A stretch of 64,000 nt of DNA, from NCBI GenBank assembly GCA_037576195.1, contig CM075101.1, positions 35,588,001-35,652,000 of the forward strand, written 5' to 3'. The notes beneath the pieces were generated by a model. It was given only the letters and a program-made list of their open reading frames with translations. It ran no database searches and was not told where the DNA came from. This DNA is from Phytoseiulus persimilis. Taxonomy: Eukaryota; Arthropoda; Arachnida; Mesostigmata; Phytoseiidae. The translations under genes and the position numbers were made by a program. Of this stretch, positions 21,796 to 33,100 are shown in pieces; position 1 is the stretch's first letter; every line of letters starts with the position of its first letter.

Positions 21796-24574
21796 GTGAT
21801 GCTCATTGCAAAGTGTGAAATGTTTATTGCACCCCGTTCCACAAAATTTCCATCGGCAGGGCTTCATCAAAGGGTAGCAGTGACTTCAACTGCCGACATG
21901 CGAAACACCCGCGGCTCGAGAGGGCCGAGCATCCGTTGTTCCAAGGTTCAGTGTTTTATTTTTCTCCATGGACTTCATCGGAGAATACCCACAGCACGGT
22001 TTTTTCCTGAAAATAGAAAAAATCGTCGCTCGCAGCGGTGCTTCAAACACGTGCGACAATGGCCTGACTGACATCTCGTATCTCTTCTCAACATGCTGTC
22101 CGGAGTGTTATCTTGCCGAGAAAATTCAAAACGAGCTTTCGCCGATTTCGACCCTGTAACCGGGTAAGAAGCGTTGTAGAGAGCTGATCGCTTTTGCTGT
22201 CATTGATTCGAAGCAGCTGCAACGTGTGCCGTTAGACGCAAACTCTCATCGGACAAGGGAGCTAACATGCTTTGGGATTCACGGACTTTGTCCACACGGC
22301 ACGAGCCGTTCGTGATCAACCTTTGTATCGATCCGAGGACTGAGGTTTGGGCTTAATGAAATTTCGGTTTCCTTTGACATCAACACCACGCTGTGTCACC
22401 ATGAGTCGCGTGCGCTCTGAAGTCAACGGTTCGGATCCGACACGAAGTGTGCTCAAGTTCAGGGTGATGCTGACTCCGATTTTTCAAGCCTTCGGTCAGA
22501 CCCTGAACTCGTTCCATAGGGGCCTTCTGAAAACGGCACCGTCCAGTTGAATTTTGGCCTCCGCTATTCAAGTCCTCGGGTATCCTCAGGCCGTTGATTC
22601 GAGGATCTTGCGGTTGCCTCAAAATTTCTCATACAGGAATCTGAGTGCGCTGGAGCGAAAGCTATCATTACCTTATATCCTGGGCTTCAGAACAGCTCAT
22701 AGCGATAGGAAGTCGAAGAGCAGTACAATCATCTCGTCAGACAATATGTATTTCACGTAGGGAATCCATGCACATCTGCGTCGTGCACAGATTGACAACC
22801 AACCATCAGGATGTGTGAGGCACTCGCACACGAAATGTGTGAACGATATCGCAAGTAGTCGAGTTGACGGTGACAGCACACATTGATCCCTGGTTTTGGC
22901 GCGTAAACTGATCCCTCGTGCTGCGTTAACACCCTCAATTAACTTTTCAGCTCCAAAAGTCGCGCGAGTGCCAGTGCAAGGCCACTGAATGTACTCGAAC
23001 GAGACATGTGTCCCGGTTATCCGCTGACCACACCCAGTCATGTAAGGATACATGCGGACACAAATTCTCAGCTCTCACTTTTATACCTCTAGGCTATTTC
23101 TTCTTGTACAATATGCTGCTGCTAGCATATGTTCATCGAAAGTAAATCGCGTCGACAGCTCGGAGCTTCGCATACCTCGTTAGGGTGGAAGAGTGCACAT
23201 GCGTACAAAGATGACATAAATTGTGAATTTGCGATAGACGGAACTTTCCGGCTCACTTGCAAGGGGATAGCTCCAAAACAAAATCGTGCTCTGCATGCGA
23301 GTGCTTCACAGGTTCCGGGGTACGACATTCGAAGGCTGACATGCAGAGGTCACCCATTGGTTCCTGTCGTAAAACTTGCCTATTCTCATCCACGCCGTGT
23401 AACAAATGACAACAACTGGATGTGCGCGGCTATGTGTGGTTTATAGCTTTGGCCGGTTGATCGCTCGCTCTGACGGAGGATCTGCAAGGAACATAAACAG
23501 AATCTAATGCGGTGCATCGCTCCCAAACATCTACAAACAACACACTCACAAGCCGAGGCACATACTCTACCTTGTCTACCAGAAATTGCTCCAGGTCATG
23601 ATTTCCGCTGTGGCCAATCCGTTGCAGAGGTTGTAAAGCACCTGAAAAATAGGGTCATGCGATTGCAGTTATTTCGAGAAACGTGCATGACATCAGCCGT
23701 CTCTCAAAAGCCTCTCGTCAGTGTGCCAGGAATGCCAATTCCCTCGGATGACCGAGCGCGTTACTTCGATATCGCTGAAGTTTCGAACCTTCGCGAATTT
23801 CGACCAGTGCTCCCTCTGGAACAACTCTTCCTCGCGAAAGCTCATCGAGAGAGCTGCCTCGGCCAACCGGAATCAGTGTAACGACCGATACTACTGAAAT
23901 ACAACCAAATGAGTGCCTCGGTCACCGATCAATCTATAGGCTCGTTAGGCTTGACCGGAAGTTCGACAGTTTCCGTTCAAGGGGACAACAACGGACAAGT
24001 GTCAACATATTCTGAGCCATGTATGCCTTCTCATTTTGAAGTCGGACTGCTGCGTGGCAGGCGCTATTCTTGCGACCCACTGGTTGTTCCTTGTTGCCGA
24101 TTCGGCAGCGGTCGACATGGTAGTGGTACCTCCAACAGCGTCGGTTCATCAACACCCGCTGCACTTCGAAAGTTCGGTTGGTTACGCCCACAATGGTCCT
24201 AACTAGAGTTTGCCTGAGCTACTTTTCCGACAGTTGTTTGGGATCGGCACGACAGGCCACTGTTTTTGCCTATAGTTAAACACGACTCAAACACTACCAT
24301 CAATGAGTGAGCAGTGCTATTGAATCAAACCACTCCAGACCAACAGTTCAAAAACGAGGGACGCCACAGGTTGATTCAAGCGAGTAGTACGCGTAGGTGC
24401 TCTATGCACCACTAAATACATGTACGTTGGAGATACTATCAAACTTTCCACCTGCGCGTGAAGCGCTGTGATTTATCCTATCCGCTCGGTTTTCAAAAGT
24501 ATCATCTTCTCGACACACATGCCAAACTTCGATACGTTCAAGGGTTACTCACCCGCAAGTATGAGCTACCCCAG
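21796..24574. other. Unassigned stretch with protein-like frames
   Basis: Plus-strand frames at 21968-22159 (cysteine pairs CCPEC), 22554-22760 and 23507-23881 (124 codons) and a minus-strand frame at 22697-23053 read like protein but lack family similarity. I could not chain them into one transcript. Confidence 0.2.
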
Positions 24575-25027
24575 CTACACGATCGTTGGAGTCCTTCCCA
24601 TGAAACGGCTCAATGAAAACGCGTCCGGCAGTCTGTTGTGAGCGAGGGCGAAACGAAGATCTCTTCTTGTTTCAGAGACCTTTCCCTCGCCGGGCCTGAA
24701 AACTTGGGCAAGCAGTCCTTGCAGATGAGTCATCGGGCATCTGGGACGGTTTGCGGACTGGGAGCACGAATAGAAACCTCGAAGAAAGAAAGCCTCGTGT
24801 GAAGAAATCTCTGTACACGGAACGCCGCCCATACATCCGTGAGCTTGGTTATACGAAAATATAAAGGTCTTTAATGCGGGAGGTTCACGATCGGGAGAGG
24901 GATTTTTGGATTCTCGAAGTTCTGAGGAGACGCGGTTTTGGGATACTTTTGCTTGAGCGGGGTCGAGGCATATTTCACTTTCACCGCTGTCGGTGGATCT
25001 TTCAGGTGCTGTGCCAATCGGATTCAT
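24575..25027 (-). CDS. Candidate first coding exon, unknown product
   Basis: An ATG lies four bases after an AG (GATTACAG) on the minus strand and opens a 150-codon frame. The first 50 residues are Ser/Glu/Pro-rich and hydrophilic (SGESEICLDPAQAKVSQNRV), like a disordered N-terminus; the remainder is less protein-like and may be intron. Unrecognised. Confidence 0.22.
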   Translation of the reverse strand: MNPIGTAPERSTDSGESEICLDPAQAKVSQNRVSSELRESKNPSPDREPPALKTFIFSYNQAHGCMGGVPCTEISSHEAFFLRGFYSCSQSANRPRCPMTHLQGLLAQVFRPGEGKVSETRRDLRFALAHNRLPDAFSLSRFMGRTPTIV

Positions 25028-25828
25028 GGATCTGTAATCGAGCATTGATCTCCGTATCAGTCACTACGGCTCTCGGATGGACCATTAGGAGGCATTGATA
25101 ACGATCTCTGTCCAACATGTAAGCTTGGAGTGAGAGTCAGGCATGCAGCGGGCCGGCCGCTCAGGCATCGGCAGAATCAAAAGAGCAGAACGTACTTAAA
25201 TACACATAAATCATCCAAATGATAGTATCTCCGAGAGATATTGAACCACTCGAAATGAGAGCAATCTCACTCGGAATGGGAACTGAATGTAGCCACTGAC
25301 TGTAAGTTCAGAAGGAACTCCGTTTTGGCCTTGACTTGGCGTGTGCCAACGGGACCATGTCTGACAGCTGGATCTGATCGAATGGGCCCATGACGGAAAG
25401 ACCGCCTCGGATATATTGTTGCTACTGGTCCGAATAAAAGAACTAGCTATGTCCATAATTGTTTCCAGTGCATATGCCTCGAACCCAATCCAGTCGGTCA
25501 GTGCGGATTTACTCGGTCGTGTCCGCTTTGAAATCGGTCAGGAATGGAGAAACACTTTCATTGAAAGCACGCATGCCTTCGATTCATGATCCGAGCCCAC
25601 ACAACGGGTCGCTTCAGAAAACGTTCCGGAGGATCCGATTCGTTGCCTCCGCCTTCTCGGAGTTTCGACACGAAGCTGCACTCGATGGTAACCCAAACGG
25701 ATTTGCTCCGACTCGAACTGATAACATGCGTTAGAGTGGTCATTTGATTTTCCATCCGAAACTGGCCGATGACCATCTGCGTCGGAACAGTCTCTCTTAA
25801 GCACCTTGTGCCAGCCTCATTATTTTGA
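25028..25828. other. No recognisable gene
   Basis: Short frames only, with sense-antisense overlap at 25.46-25.80 kb. Confidence 0.3.
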
Positions 25829-26529
25829 TCAAAGCTCTACGCATTTCTTTCTCCGACGACCCCCGCGCCCATGCTTCGTGACGGTTGTGAAGTTCCTCCG
25901 TGAATGGAGTCTCATTGAATATCTCCAGCCATGTCCGAGCTCAGTGGGTCTCACACCCGCTGGTGGCAAACACTCATGAAATTCTTGAGTAACGGCGTGT
26001 TGAAACGTTTGAAACCCGCTAACCTCGAGCCGTGCGAGAGAATCCTCTGTCCGAAGTGAGGGTATGGGTTCATTGATCCATGTGATTTTCACAAAAATAT
26101 CTCAGAGTTATGTACGATCCGTTCCCGGGGGAGATCTCCACAGATCGGCCGGGTCTTGCATTCCCACTCCTGAGGTAAATTATCTTTCGTTCTTCTAGTT
26201 CCTCCACGATCTGGATATTCGTAACGCCCTAGTTTTTTCCGGAGTTCTATCCCGTAGAGGTGATGAGGTGCTGACTCCATCATCATATGCTGAAAGTTTT
26301 CCTCCTCCATCCTGAATGGGTTGGATTCGTTGGGGTCCACTTCGACATTTCCAAGATATAAACGTGCCCGCCTTGCTAATGAAAGGGGGCTACTTCCCCT
26401 TCGGTTATCGCATATTGCTTTCTCCGTCCATCCTTCCACTTCTTCACCCTCCCATAGTGCATTAGCTCTTCGATGGGACAGATTTGCAAACGAGCGAAAC
26501 CACTCGATGCAAACGAAGAAAGAGTGCAC
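25829..26529 (-). CDS. Two adjoining open frames, unknown product
   Basis: A frame at 26089-26529 (146 codons; contains GNVEVDPNESNPFRMEEENF) is followed in the next register by 25829-26092 (87 codons; ITWINEPIPSLRTEDSLARL). The two overlap by four bases around a GTGAAA that could be a splice donor, or the pair could be a frameshifted gene. No domain is recognised. The strongest coding impression is between 26090 and 26360. Confidence 0.22.
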
Positions 26530-27794
26530 GCCCCCGCATCAGAAGCATCGACTCAAGGACTCAATCGTCACGCAGAGTGGGTTCAGAGCTGTTGACTGAT
26601 AACATATTCTCAGTCAATATTATTTCCTCACAAAATCTATCGCAAGGGCTGATGTTTCCGATAATTTATCCTCATGAGAGATCTATACAATGATCCGAAA
26701 TGGTCTCATTCTTTGCGATATTTCTGCGCAAGGCACCAGAGCGAGCATGTGATACAGCTGCTAAACCATACACTATTCTCCACTGATGAGTGATTGAAAT
26801 GACTCGGTCTAGTTGATTATTTTGTGAAGAGCTCGACGTTTCCGGTTGAATCGAGAGACCAATGTACGTTTCGGGCCGACATCTCCCCATCCAAAGCCTC
26901 AGAAGATATTTTTAGGAGGTCACGAGCTTCTCCAGCTCGGATTCCTGGAATTTTTTCGACTTGGCGATGATATAGACGATCTTATCTTGGGTGCCATCGT
27001 GAGCATCGAGAAAACTGTCTGCAACTCAAAAATGCCATGATGACGATTTCGGCAAAACTTACCGCGGGATCAAGCCAAATGGGATTCCGCATGATCCGCC
27101 ATATGAATGAGATCTTATTTGAATTGCGGACTGAGAAGAATATGTCAGCTCTTGGAGTGGCGGCTTCACAGCTCGAATCCAATTTGCCAGTGATACCATA
27201 ACGAGATCTCTCTCTGGCGAGCTCTCGGGTCGTATCATTCTGAGCGAATATGATTCGGACTGTGGATGCATAAAAATCTAGGATATCGTGAACATTGCAG
27301 GTGTTTTTGCACTCTGAAACCATCCGAGAACCGCAGACAACGAACACCTGTGAGCTCGTCTCCCTGTATGAAACAAGACTCATCGAGCGAGTCAAAACTA
27401 TCACTGGTGAACTCCATTGATCAACGGTTTCGACTGAGCCCATACCCGTCTTTACCCGAGTCCGGGCTGTATTTTCGCGTGATTCTCGCGACAGACCGCG
27501 GGCACGAGACCAGAAAGAGATATTCTTCATCACATGATCTAGTCACTCGCGGCAACTACACCGAGATGCAAGTGTATCCTTCCAATGTCGAGGAGCTTCA
27601 TGAAGACTTCTGGACGCGCAGTGTGCATTTGAAAGATCGCTCTATCGAACCTCGAGCAGGATTCAGTGCTCGATTGTTGTCGGAGGATGCAATCGGCATG
27701 TGTCGAAGCTGTGTCCAGAAGTTCTCCGATGTTCGACTGCTGCGAAACTGTTCGTAGACTTCTGCTGGAACCCCTCGTCGTCAGAGTGCTGGCA
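26530..27794. other. Unassigned; probably minus-strand exon fragments
   Basis: A minus-strand block at about 27056-27290 ends at GCG|GTAAGT and reads like protein in two registers. After a 44-48-bp gap a block closing near 26930 encodes DKIVYIIAKSKKFQESELEK before a stop. A plus-strand frame (27266-27757, 163 codons) overlaps it. Which strand is coding cannot be decided by eye. Confidence 0.25.
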
Positions 27795-28124
27795 CTACCA
27801 GGGAGAAGCTCTCTTCAGAACCCCATTTGATTCAATGCATTGGGTTTCCAACGCGATTTGAGGCAGATCAGCCACCATCTCTTTCAAAGACTCTCTAACA
27901 CACCAGGATATCTGACTCCGTGAAGGTGATAAACCAGAACGATAATTCATCGTCCCAGAACTGTCGAATATTATCCACCCTGCAACCATTTTTCCCAAGA
28001 TGTCATCGAAGAACATAAATAATGGACTCTCCGTGGCACTTTCATCAGTGGGGTGGGTGTTGAAGTTGACGAAGATGATAATGAGCACATTAGTTCTTTC
28101 AACAAAACTCTGAAGTAGGAGCAT
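27795..28124 (-). CDS. Open frame, unknown product
   Basis: A 109-codon minus-strand frame opens with ATG at 28124 and ends in TAG. The N-terminus is hydrophobic (NVLIIIFVNF) and the C-terminal part includes WCVRESLKEMVADLPQIALE. No signal cleavage site or family is recognised. Confidence 0.22.
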   Translation of the reverse strand: MLLLQSFVERTNVLIIIFVNFNTHPTDESATESPLFMFFDDILGKMVAGWIIFDSSGTMNYRSGLSPSRSQISWCVRESLKEMVADLPQIALETQCIESNGVLKRASPW

Positions 28125-29213
28125 GATCTCTCATTTTCTCCGCAGCTCCGCCTGCGATGCACGGACCCCGCTGTGCGCCACAGGCCCCGCAATGGACCCC
28201 CATCGTCCGGTGCAGGCTCGTGAGAGCTTCGCGGTTTGCTTCGGAATCATCCAACGGCAACCATTCTCATTGTTGAAGAGGGGACGGAAGCGCGAAAATT
28301 CCGAGGGTCGAATCCTCCCCGATTTTCGAACAAAATCAGGCGTCCGTTTTCCCTTTACGACGGCACCGAATTCTCAAATCTTTTCTCGCGGATGTCCCGA
28401 CAATTCCAAAGCGGCCACGGAAACGTCTTCCTCAATCATTAAGCTGTTTCATTATTTCGTCACGATGCGATGTCTCATGGGGTGACTTCACCTATTGCGA
28501 TGGGCGGAGAATATGTCGGGGGAGGATAAAATTCGTGAAGAGAATCGGAAGGATCGAGCTCACTAGCGGAGCTGATGTGGACAGTCCTCGCTCCAGCGAA
28601 GGTCGATAGAGGGCGGAAGATCGAACGATTTCGAATGCTCGCATATGCGACACTCTTCTATCTTCCAAGCTCTCTATTCACGCCTCTGCTCGCGGCTCGG
28701 ATCGGTGTCAAAACAGCGTATTGTGTTCCAAAGGAGAACTCTCATCAACTGCACCAATCATCAGCCTGAGCAAACAACAAGCAGTGCCCATGAGTGGGAG
28801 CTCATAGTGTGCTTCGGCCACCATCGTGGGTACTTGGCAGAGAGATGGCTGTGGGGAGCTAGAAGAAAAATGTACTTTCTAAACCCAACACAACGCCGCG
28901 CCGGTGTGTAGGGAATGAACGAAGCGATTCGTTCCGCTGCCGGCTAGTGCCGACAGGGAGGGCGCTGTTGAGTCGGGTCGGGGAATCCGAGAGGCTCCTG
29001 TTCCATCATGAAGCGCTAACATTGCTGGAAGACGCTCATATAACCTGGAAATATTCCGGGCCACTCGAGCAGACGGCGTGGAACTACGGAGGGGAATCCG
29101 GCAAACTACGGAGAAAACTCTAAATAATCATCCGGTCAGCCTCTTTTGGTATTTCGAAACCTGGAGGCGTTCTCCCACTAGCTTTCCTTCCCCTTCATCG
29201 CGGCATTGAACTT
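28125..29213. other. No recognisable gene
   Basis: Overlapping frames on both strands without family resemblance. Confidence 0.3.
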
Positions 29214-29812
29214 CTAGATATCTAACTCGTCGCGCAAATGTTCAGGACCCTCGTTAGCTAACGGAATCAGCAGAAGGTGCGACATATTCGAAATGTAGCT
29301 TGCAGTTGGCTCGATCAGCATTCTAAACAGAAGCGAAACGAATCCGTGACCGTTAGCTGATTCGTTTCGTAAGCAAGAACTCCGCGCAAAGTTGCGTTTT
29401 TGTATGACTTGCCTTGGTAGGCGGTAGGCTGGCTCTGAACGGTAACACACCCGCGACGCGGGATGAGTTCGAGTCCGGACTACGAGTCGAGCGCAATCTG
29501 GAACGCAACGAGCTGCCTACTTGTGAGGGTGTCGCGCTGACCAACAAGCCGTAATTCCATCGGAATCCCCCGAGGATTTTTCATGGCGAATTCCTCTCTA
29601 TGGAGTTTCCAGAAGCGCATGAAATTCCGAATGAATTCATCTCTCATCAATCTAAACCGACTGTGGTATGAGTTTCTCCCGAAGCAAAACTCGTAGCAAT
29701 GTCGAAGAAGGCCCTGCTCTCTGCAAGCCACTACATGAGCAAGAAGGCTCAGGCAAAGGAATGTGGGATCACGCAGCCTCGTTTTTCCCGAAACGGTATC
29801 ACAGAAGCTCAT
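29214..29812 (-). CDS. Possible three-exon small gene downstream of DHX37
   Basis: Blocks 29521-29812, 29413-29497 and 29322-29214 join in phase (exit 1/entry 1, exit 2/entry 2) to give 161 residues ending in TAG. The second intron would use a GC-AG donor (AAG|GCAAGT), a known minor class, with acceptor TTCTGTTTAG. The first intron would be only 23 bp, which is too short for normal splicing, so either that join is wrong or the first two blocks are not both coding. The last exon (MLIEPTASYISNMSHLLLIP...) looks best. Product unrecognised. Confidence 0.25.
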
Positions 29813-30042
29813 CTCGTCGAGTCCCACGAGCAAATGTCGCGAGTCAACTCTTAGTATTCAGCCTAAGCCTGCTACATAATGGAATTTCGGGCAGATTTTG
29901 AGTGCAGGAAAGTTACACAGTAGCAGGCTGTCGTTTGCAGGTCGCTCCATAGAGAATCATAGCAGTGAAATCAACTCGACGAACAACTCAACTCAACAAC
30001 TCTCTCTCCGAAACTGATACTTTTCCGTGATTCAATGTGAAG
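29813..30042. other. Spacer downstream of DHX37
   Basis: No gene is seen; it lies just past the polyadenylation signal of DHX37. Confidence 0.4.
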
Positions 30043-30048
30043 TTTATT
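30043..30048 (-). terminator. AATAAA polyadenylation signal of DHX37
   Basis: The minus strand reads AATAAA about 70 bp after the DHX37 stop codon, a normal position for cleavage and polyadenylation. Confidence 0.7.
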
Positions 30049-30118
30049 ATCAAATTGAGCACGATCAAATCGCCACCTGGCCTTTTCGCAGGGAAACCAT
30101 GCAAGACGGCGAAAATCC

Positions 30119-33100
30119 TCAGCTGGTTTTCGGGGGCCATGACATTTTCAGTTTCCCGTGCAACTCGCTAGGCAGCCAATTCAAAACGGCAATCAAGAGG
30201 AATTGCGGATCACTCTCCCACCTGAGAAACGAGAGACGGCTGTAGGAGTTGTTCGATAGCAGAGCTACTCGGCCTCGTTGAGAACGACAAAATCGAGCGG
30301 TGATAAACTTACTTTGAACACAGGTCTCGCTTCGTGCAGACATCAGCTTGTTTGAGAGCTGAGACCAAATCAGAGGCTCGTTGCGATACTGCTGAATATT
30401 TTTTCACTAGAATCGCCGGTTGCGAAACGTAGTGTTTCGCATACATCTTGAAGCTATTGATCACCTGGGAATCAAGAGGACATTCATGTCATTCGATCAA
30501 CTGTCGAAACAGGCGTTCTTGTATGATCGGTCTGGAATATCGAAAATTTTTCCATGAATGAATACCTTTCCTTCCAAGAGAGCCTTCGCGAACCAGTTGA
30601 ATCTATCTTTCCAATGCGGCGGGGCTTTCAACTGGCTTTTTGTGATTTCCCACGCGAGGGGACCATAAGTTCCGCTTTGCCAGACGTACAGGGAGTCCTC
30701 CGCTACATTGTATTCTGGAGGAGGTGTATCGAGGGGCTCTGAGAGCAAACAGTGTTTCGGCGCCAGAACAGGCAGCCAATGTTCCTCTATTGAGCACAGC
30801 ATTCTGGAAAAATCATTATTGACTCAGAATACATATAGCGGCTTCGGAGCAGTTCTTGTATTGAATGAAGCTTCAGAAAATTCCTCACCTCAACTGCATC
30901 TTATCCTTGGTATCTTCGGTAATTTCTTGGAAGACCACCCAAGGAGGCTGGTCCTTGTACAGCACGGAGTCTCCATGGAGAAACACCGGATTCTCCACCT
31001 GCATGCATTCGTATACCTGTTGTGGATTTTTCGACCCGTTAGGAATCGGATTATTCTGTCATCGGGGACGAATCGCCGTGTAGCCTCCAAATGACAAACC
31101 TTTCCATGCTTCCTTCTGGCTACTCTATCCGCCATCGCACACAGAATTATCTGCCGTAAAGCGTTCATCTGCACGGGGGACGGAGGAGTCATTTTCGGAT
31201 CGACTGCAAGTTTCAAATCCGGTACGAGAAGATTCAGTTCTTCGGTCAGTTGCCGTCGCATCTTTCGGATTTCTCGCAATGCAGCCGCCCTCAACTGGCA
31301 GAGGCTCTGCTGACTGAATTCTGAAGCACCAACGGCTGCCAGTAAGCGGCCCATATCTCCCAATCCTTTACAACTAGCCGGACAGCTTCCTGCGGAAAAT
31401 ATTTCAGTGATCCTGACTGCCTTCTCGAGGTTTTCATTCGCTTTTTCCCTAAGGCCACATTTATGAGCCGCAGAGAGAGGAGAAGCTATCGCCGAACCTT
31501 TTCCTTTGACGAAAGGTTCCTGAACAGCCAAACCGGCAATCAGAGTCACTACGTATGGCATCAGTGAGCTATCCTGATAACTGAGAGCGAGCATTTTCGC
31601 GTAGCGTGGAGCCACAGGAAAGCAACCCATGGCGCGCCCCAGTGGGGTTGCAGCAGATGAGTAGAGCCAGTTCTCGCGTTGGCGCATGGAAAGCGGTTTC
31701 GCCTGAGGAACGACGGGAGCATTTCAATGCGACATAAGTTCAACATTCCCAGAAGATCCGCAATTAGGAACGAGGACCGATTATTCACCTGTTTTCGCTC
31801 CAGCGCCCCCAATTCCACCAAACAGTTCTCAGCGGCTATGAGAGCCTCCTTTGCCGGTGCGGTGGGAAAAGGGAAATTTATGACTTTTTCGATTCCCATA
31901 CACTTCATTTGGAGCATGAGGCCGTCAACTGGTCTCAGAGTTATTTCTGCCGGACTGTGTTCCACGAACGAGTCGTTGAAAACCGCGGACGAGTATAACC
32001 TAGAAGCGGAGTTGAGAATCACGAAATTATTGGAAATTCATCCGATGAAAGGAGGAAAAAAATCCTTCATTAGGGGCAAAGTTTACGCATTACGTCTGTC
32101 TTCTCGCAGCTCACCTATAACAATGTCCGGGGCCTTGCCTCCCCGCTCGTCCTGCTCTTTGGGTGGCAGACGCCTTTGAAGTCCATGTCACGACGAACTT
32201 GGAAATGCCAGTGACTTTGTCGTAAACTCTTATCTTGCATTTGCCACAGTCGATCACATATCGAATCCCGGGGATGGTGAGCGAAGTTTCAGCAACATTC
32301 GTCGCAACCACGCACAACCTGAAACATGAACATGGGAAGGAAGATGCCATCTGAAGATTGATTCGAATCTCACTTCAGCGATGAGCGAAGCTGACTGACC
32401 TCGACTGCTCGTTCGTTTCCTCGAAGACGCGTTGCTGGAGACTGGAGGGTAGCATCGAGTACATCGGCAGAACTTTCATGGCCAAACTCGCATCATTCTT
32501 GACTGGCCCAACCGTTTCGCCTTCATCGTCGCTCGGCTCATCATCTTTCTCAGATTGTACCTTTAAAAGTCTCGAGCTACTCTCCAGGAACTCAGAGGAT
32601 TCACATTCTCCCCGGGAAACAAAATCGCCAGAAAGTTCTTGAGGCAAACCTTATCTCCCTCGTCGGATGAATCCTCATTCTCAATCTGATCCCCAAGATC
32701 GGCCTCTTCCATCGGATAGAGGTCGTATTTCTCCAAATCGAGACCTTTCTGAGCGCTGCTCTCGTCCTTCCCAGTCGCATCGCCGCCTTCCTTCGCGTCA
32801 GTCTGTGTGCTCGTGACTTCGTCGACTGCGGGAGCTGGAAAGTGAATGTATCAGGTGAAAGGAATGGGATACTTTCAGTGATACTGCGAACGAGGTGGGG
32901 ATCATATTCTAGCCGATCGGAGACCCGGTATCAGCTCTAATCAGGGCATTACTTGGGTCTTCAGGCCTTGAAGGCTTGTCTGCTTCGCTGGCAGCATTGG
33001 CGGTGCCCTTGGGAGCGCCGTCTTCCACGTTTGCTCTTCCCGGTACGGTCGACACGTAAAATCTCGATCTCAGCTGGCCGACCAGACGATTCACTTCCAT

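Noticed and set aside
29445-29490. GAGTTCGAGTCC resembling a Pol III B box
   Set aside because: Flanking sequence does not fold as a cloverleaf.
31679-32179. 166-codon plus-strand frame
   Set aside because: It is the antisense shadow of DHX37 exons 31100-31702, 31789-31999 and 32115-32318.
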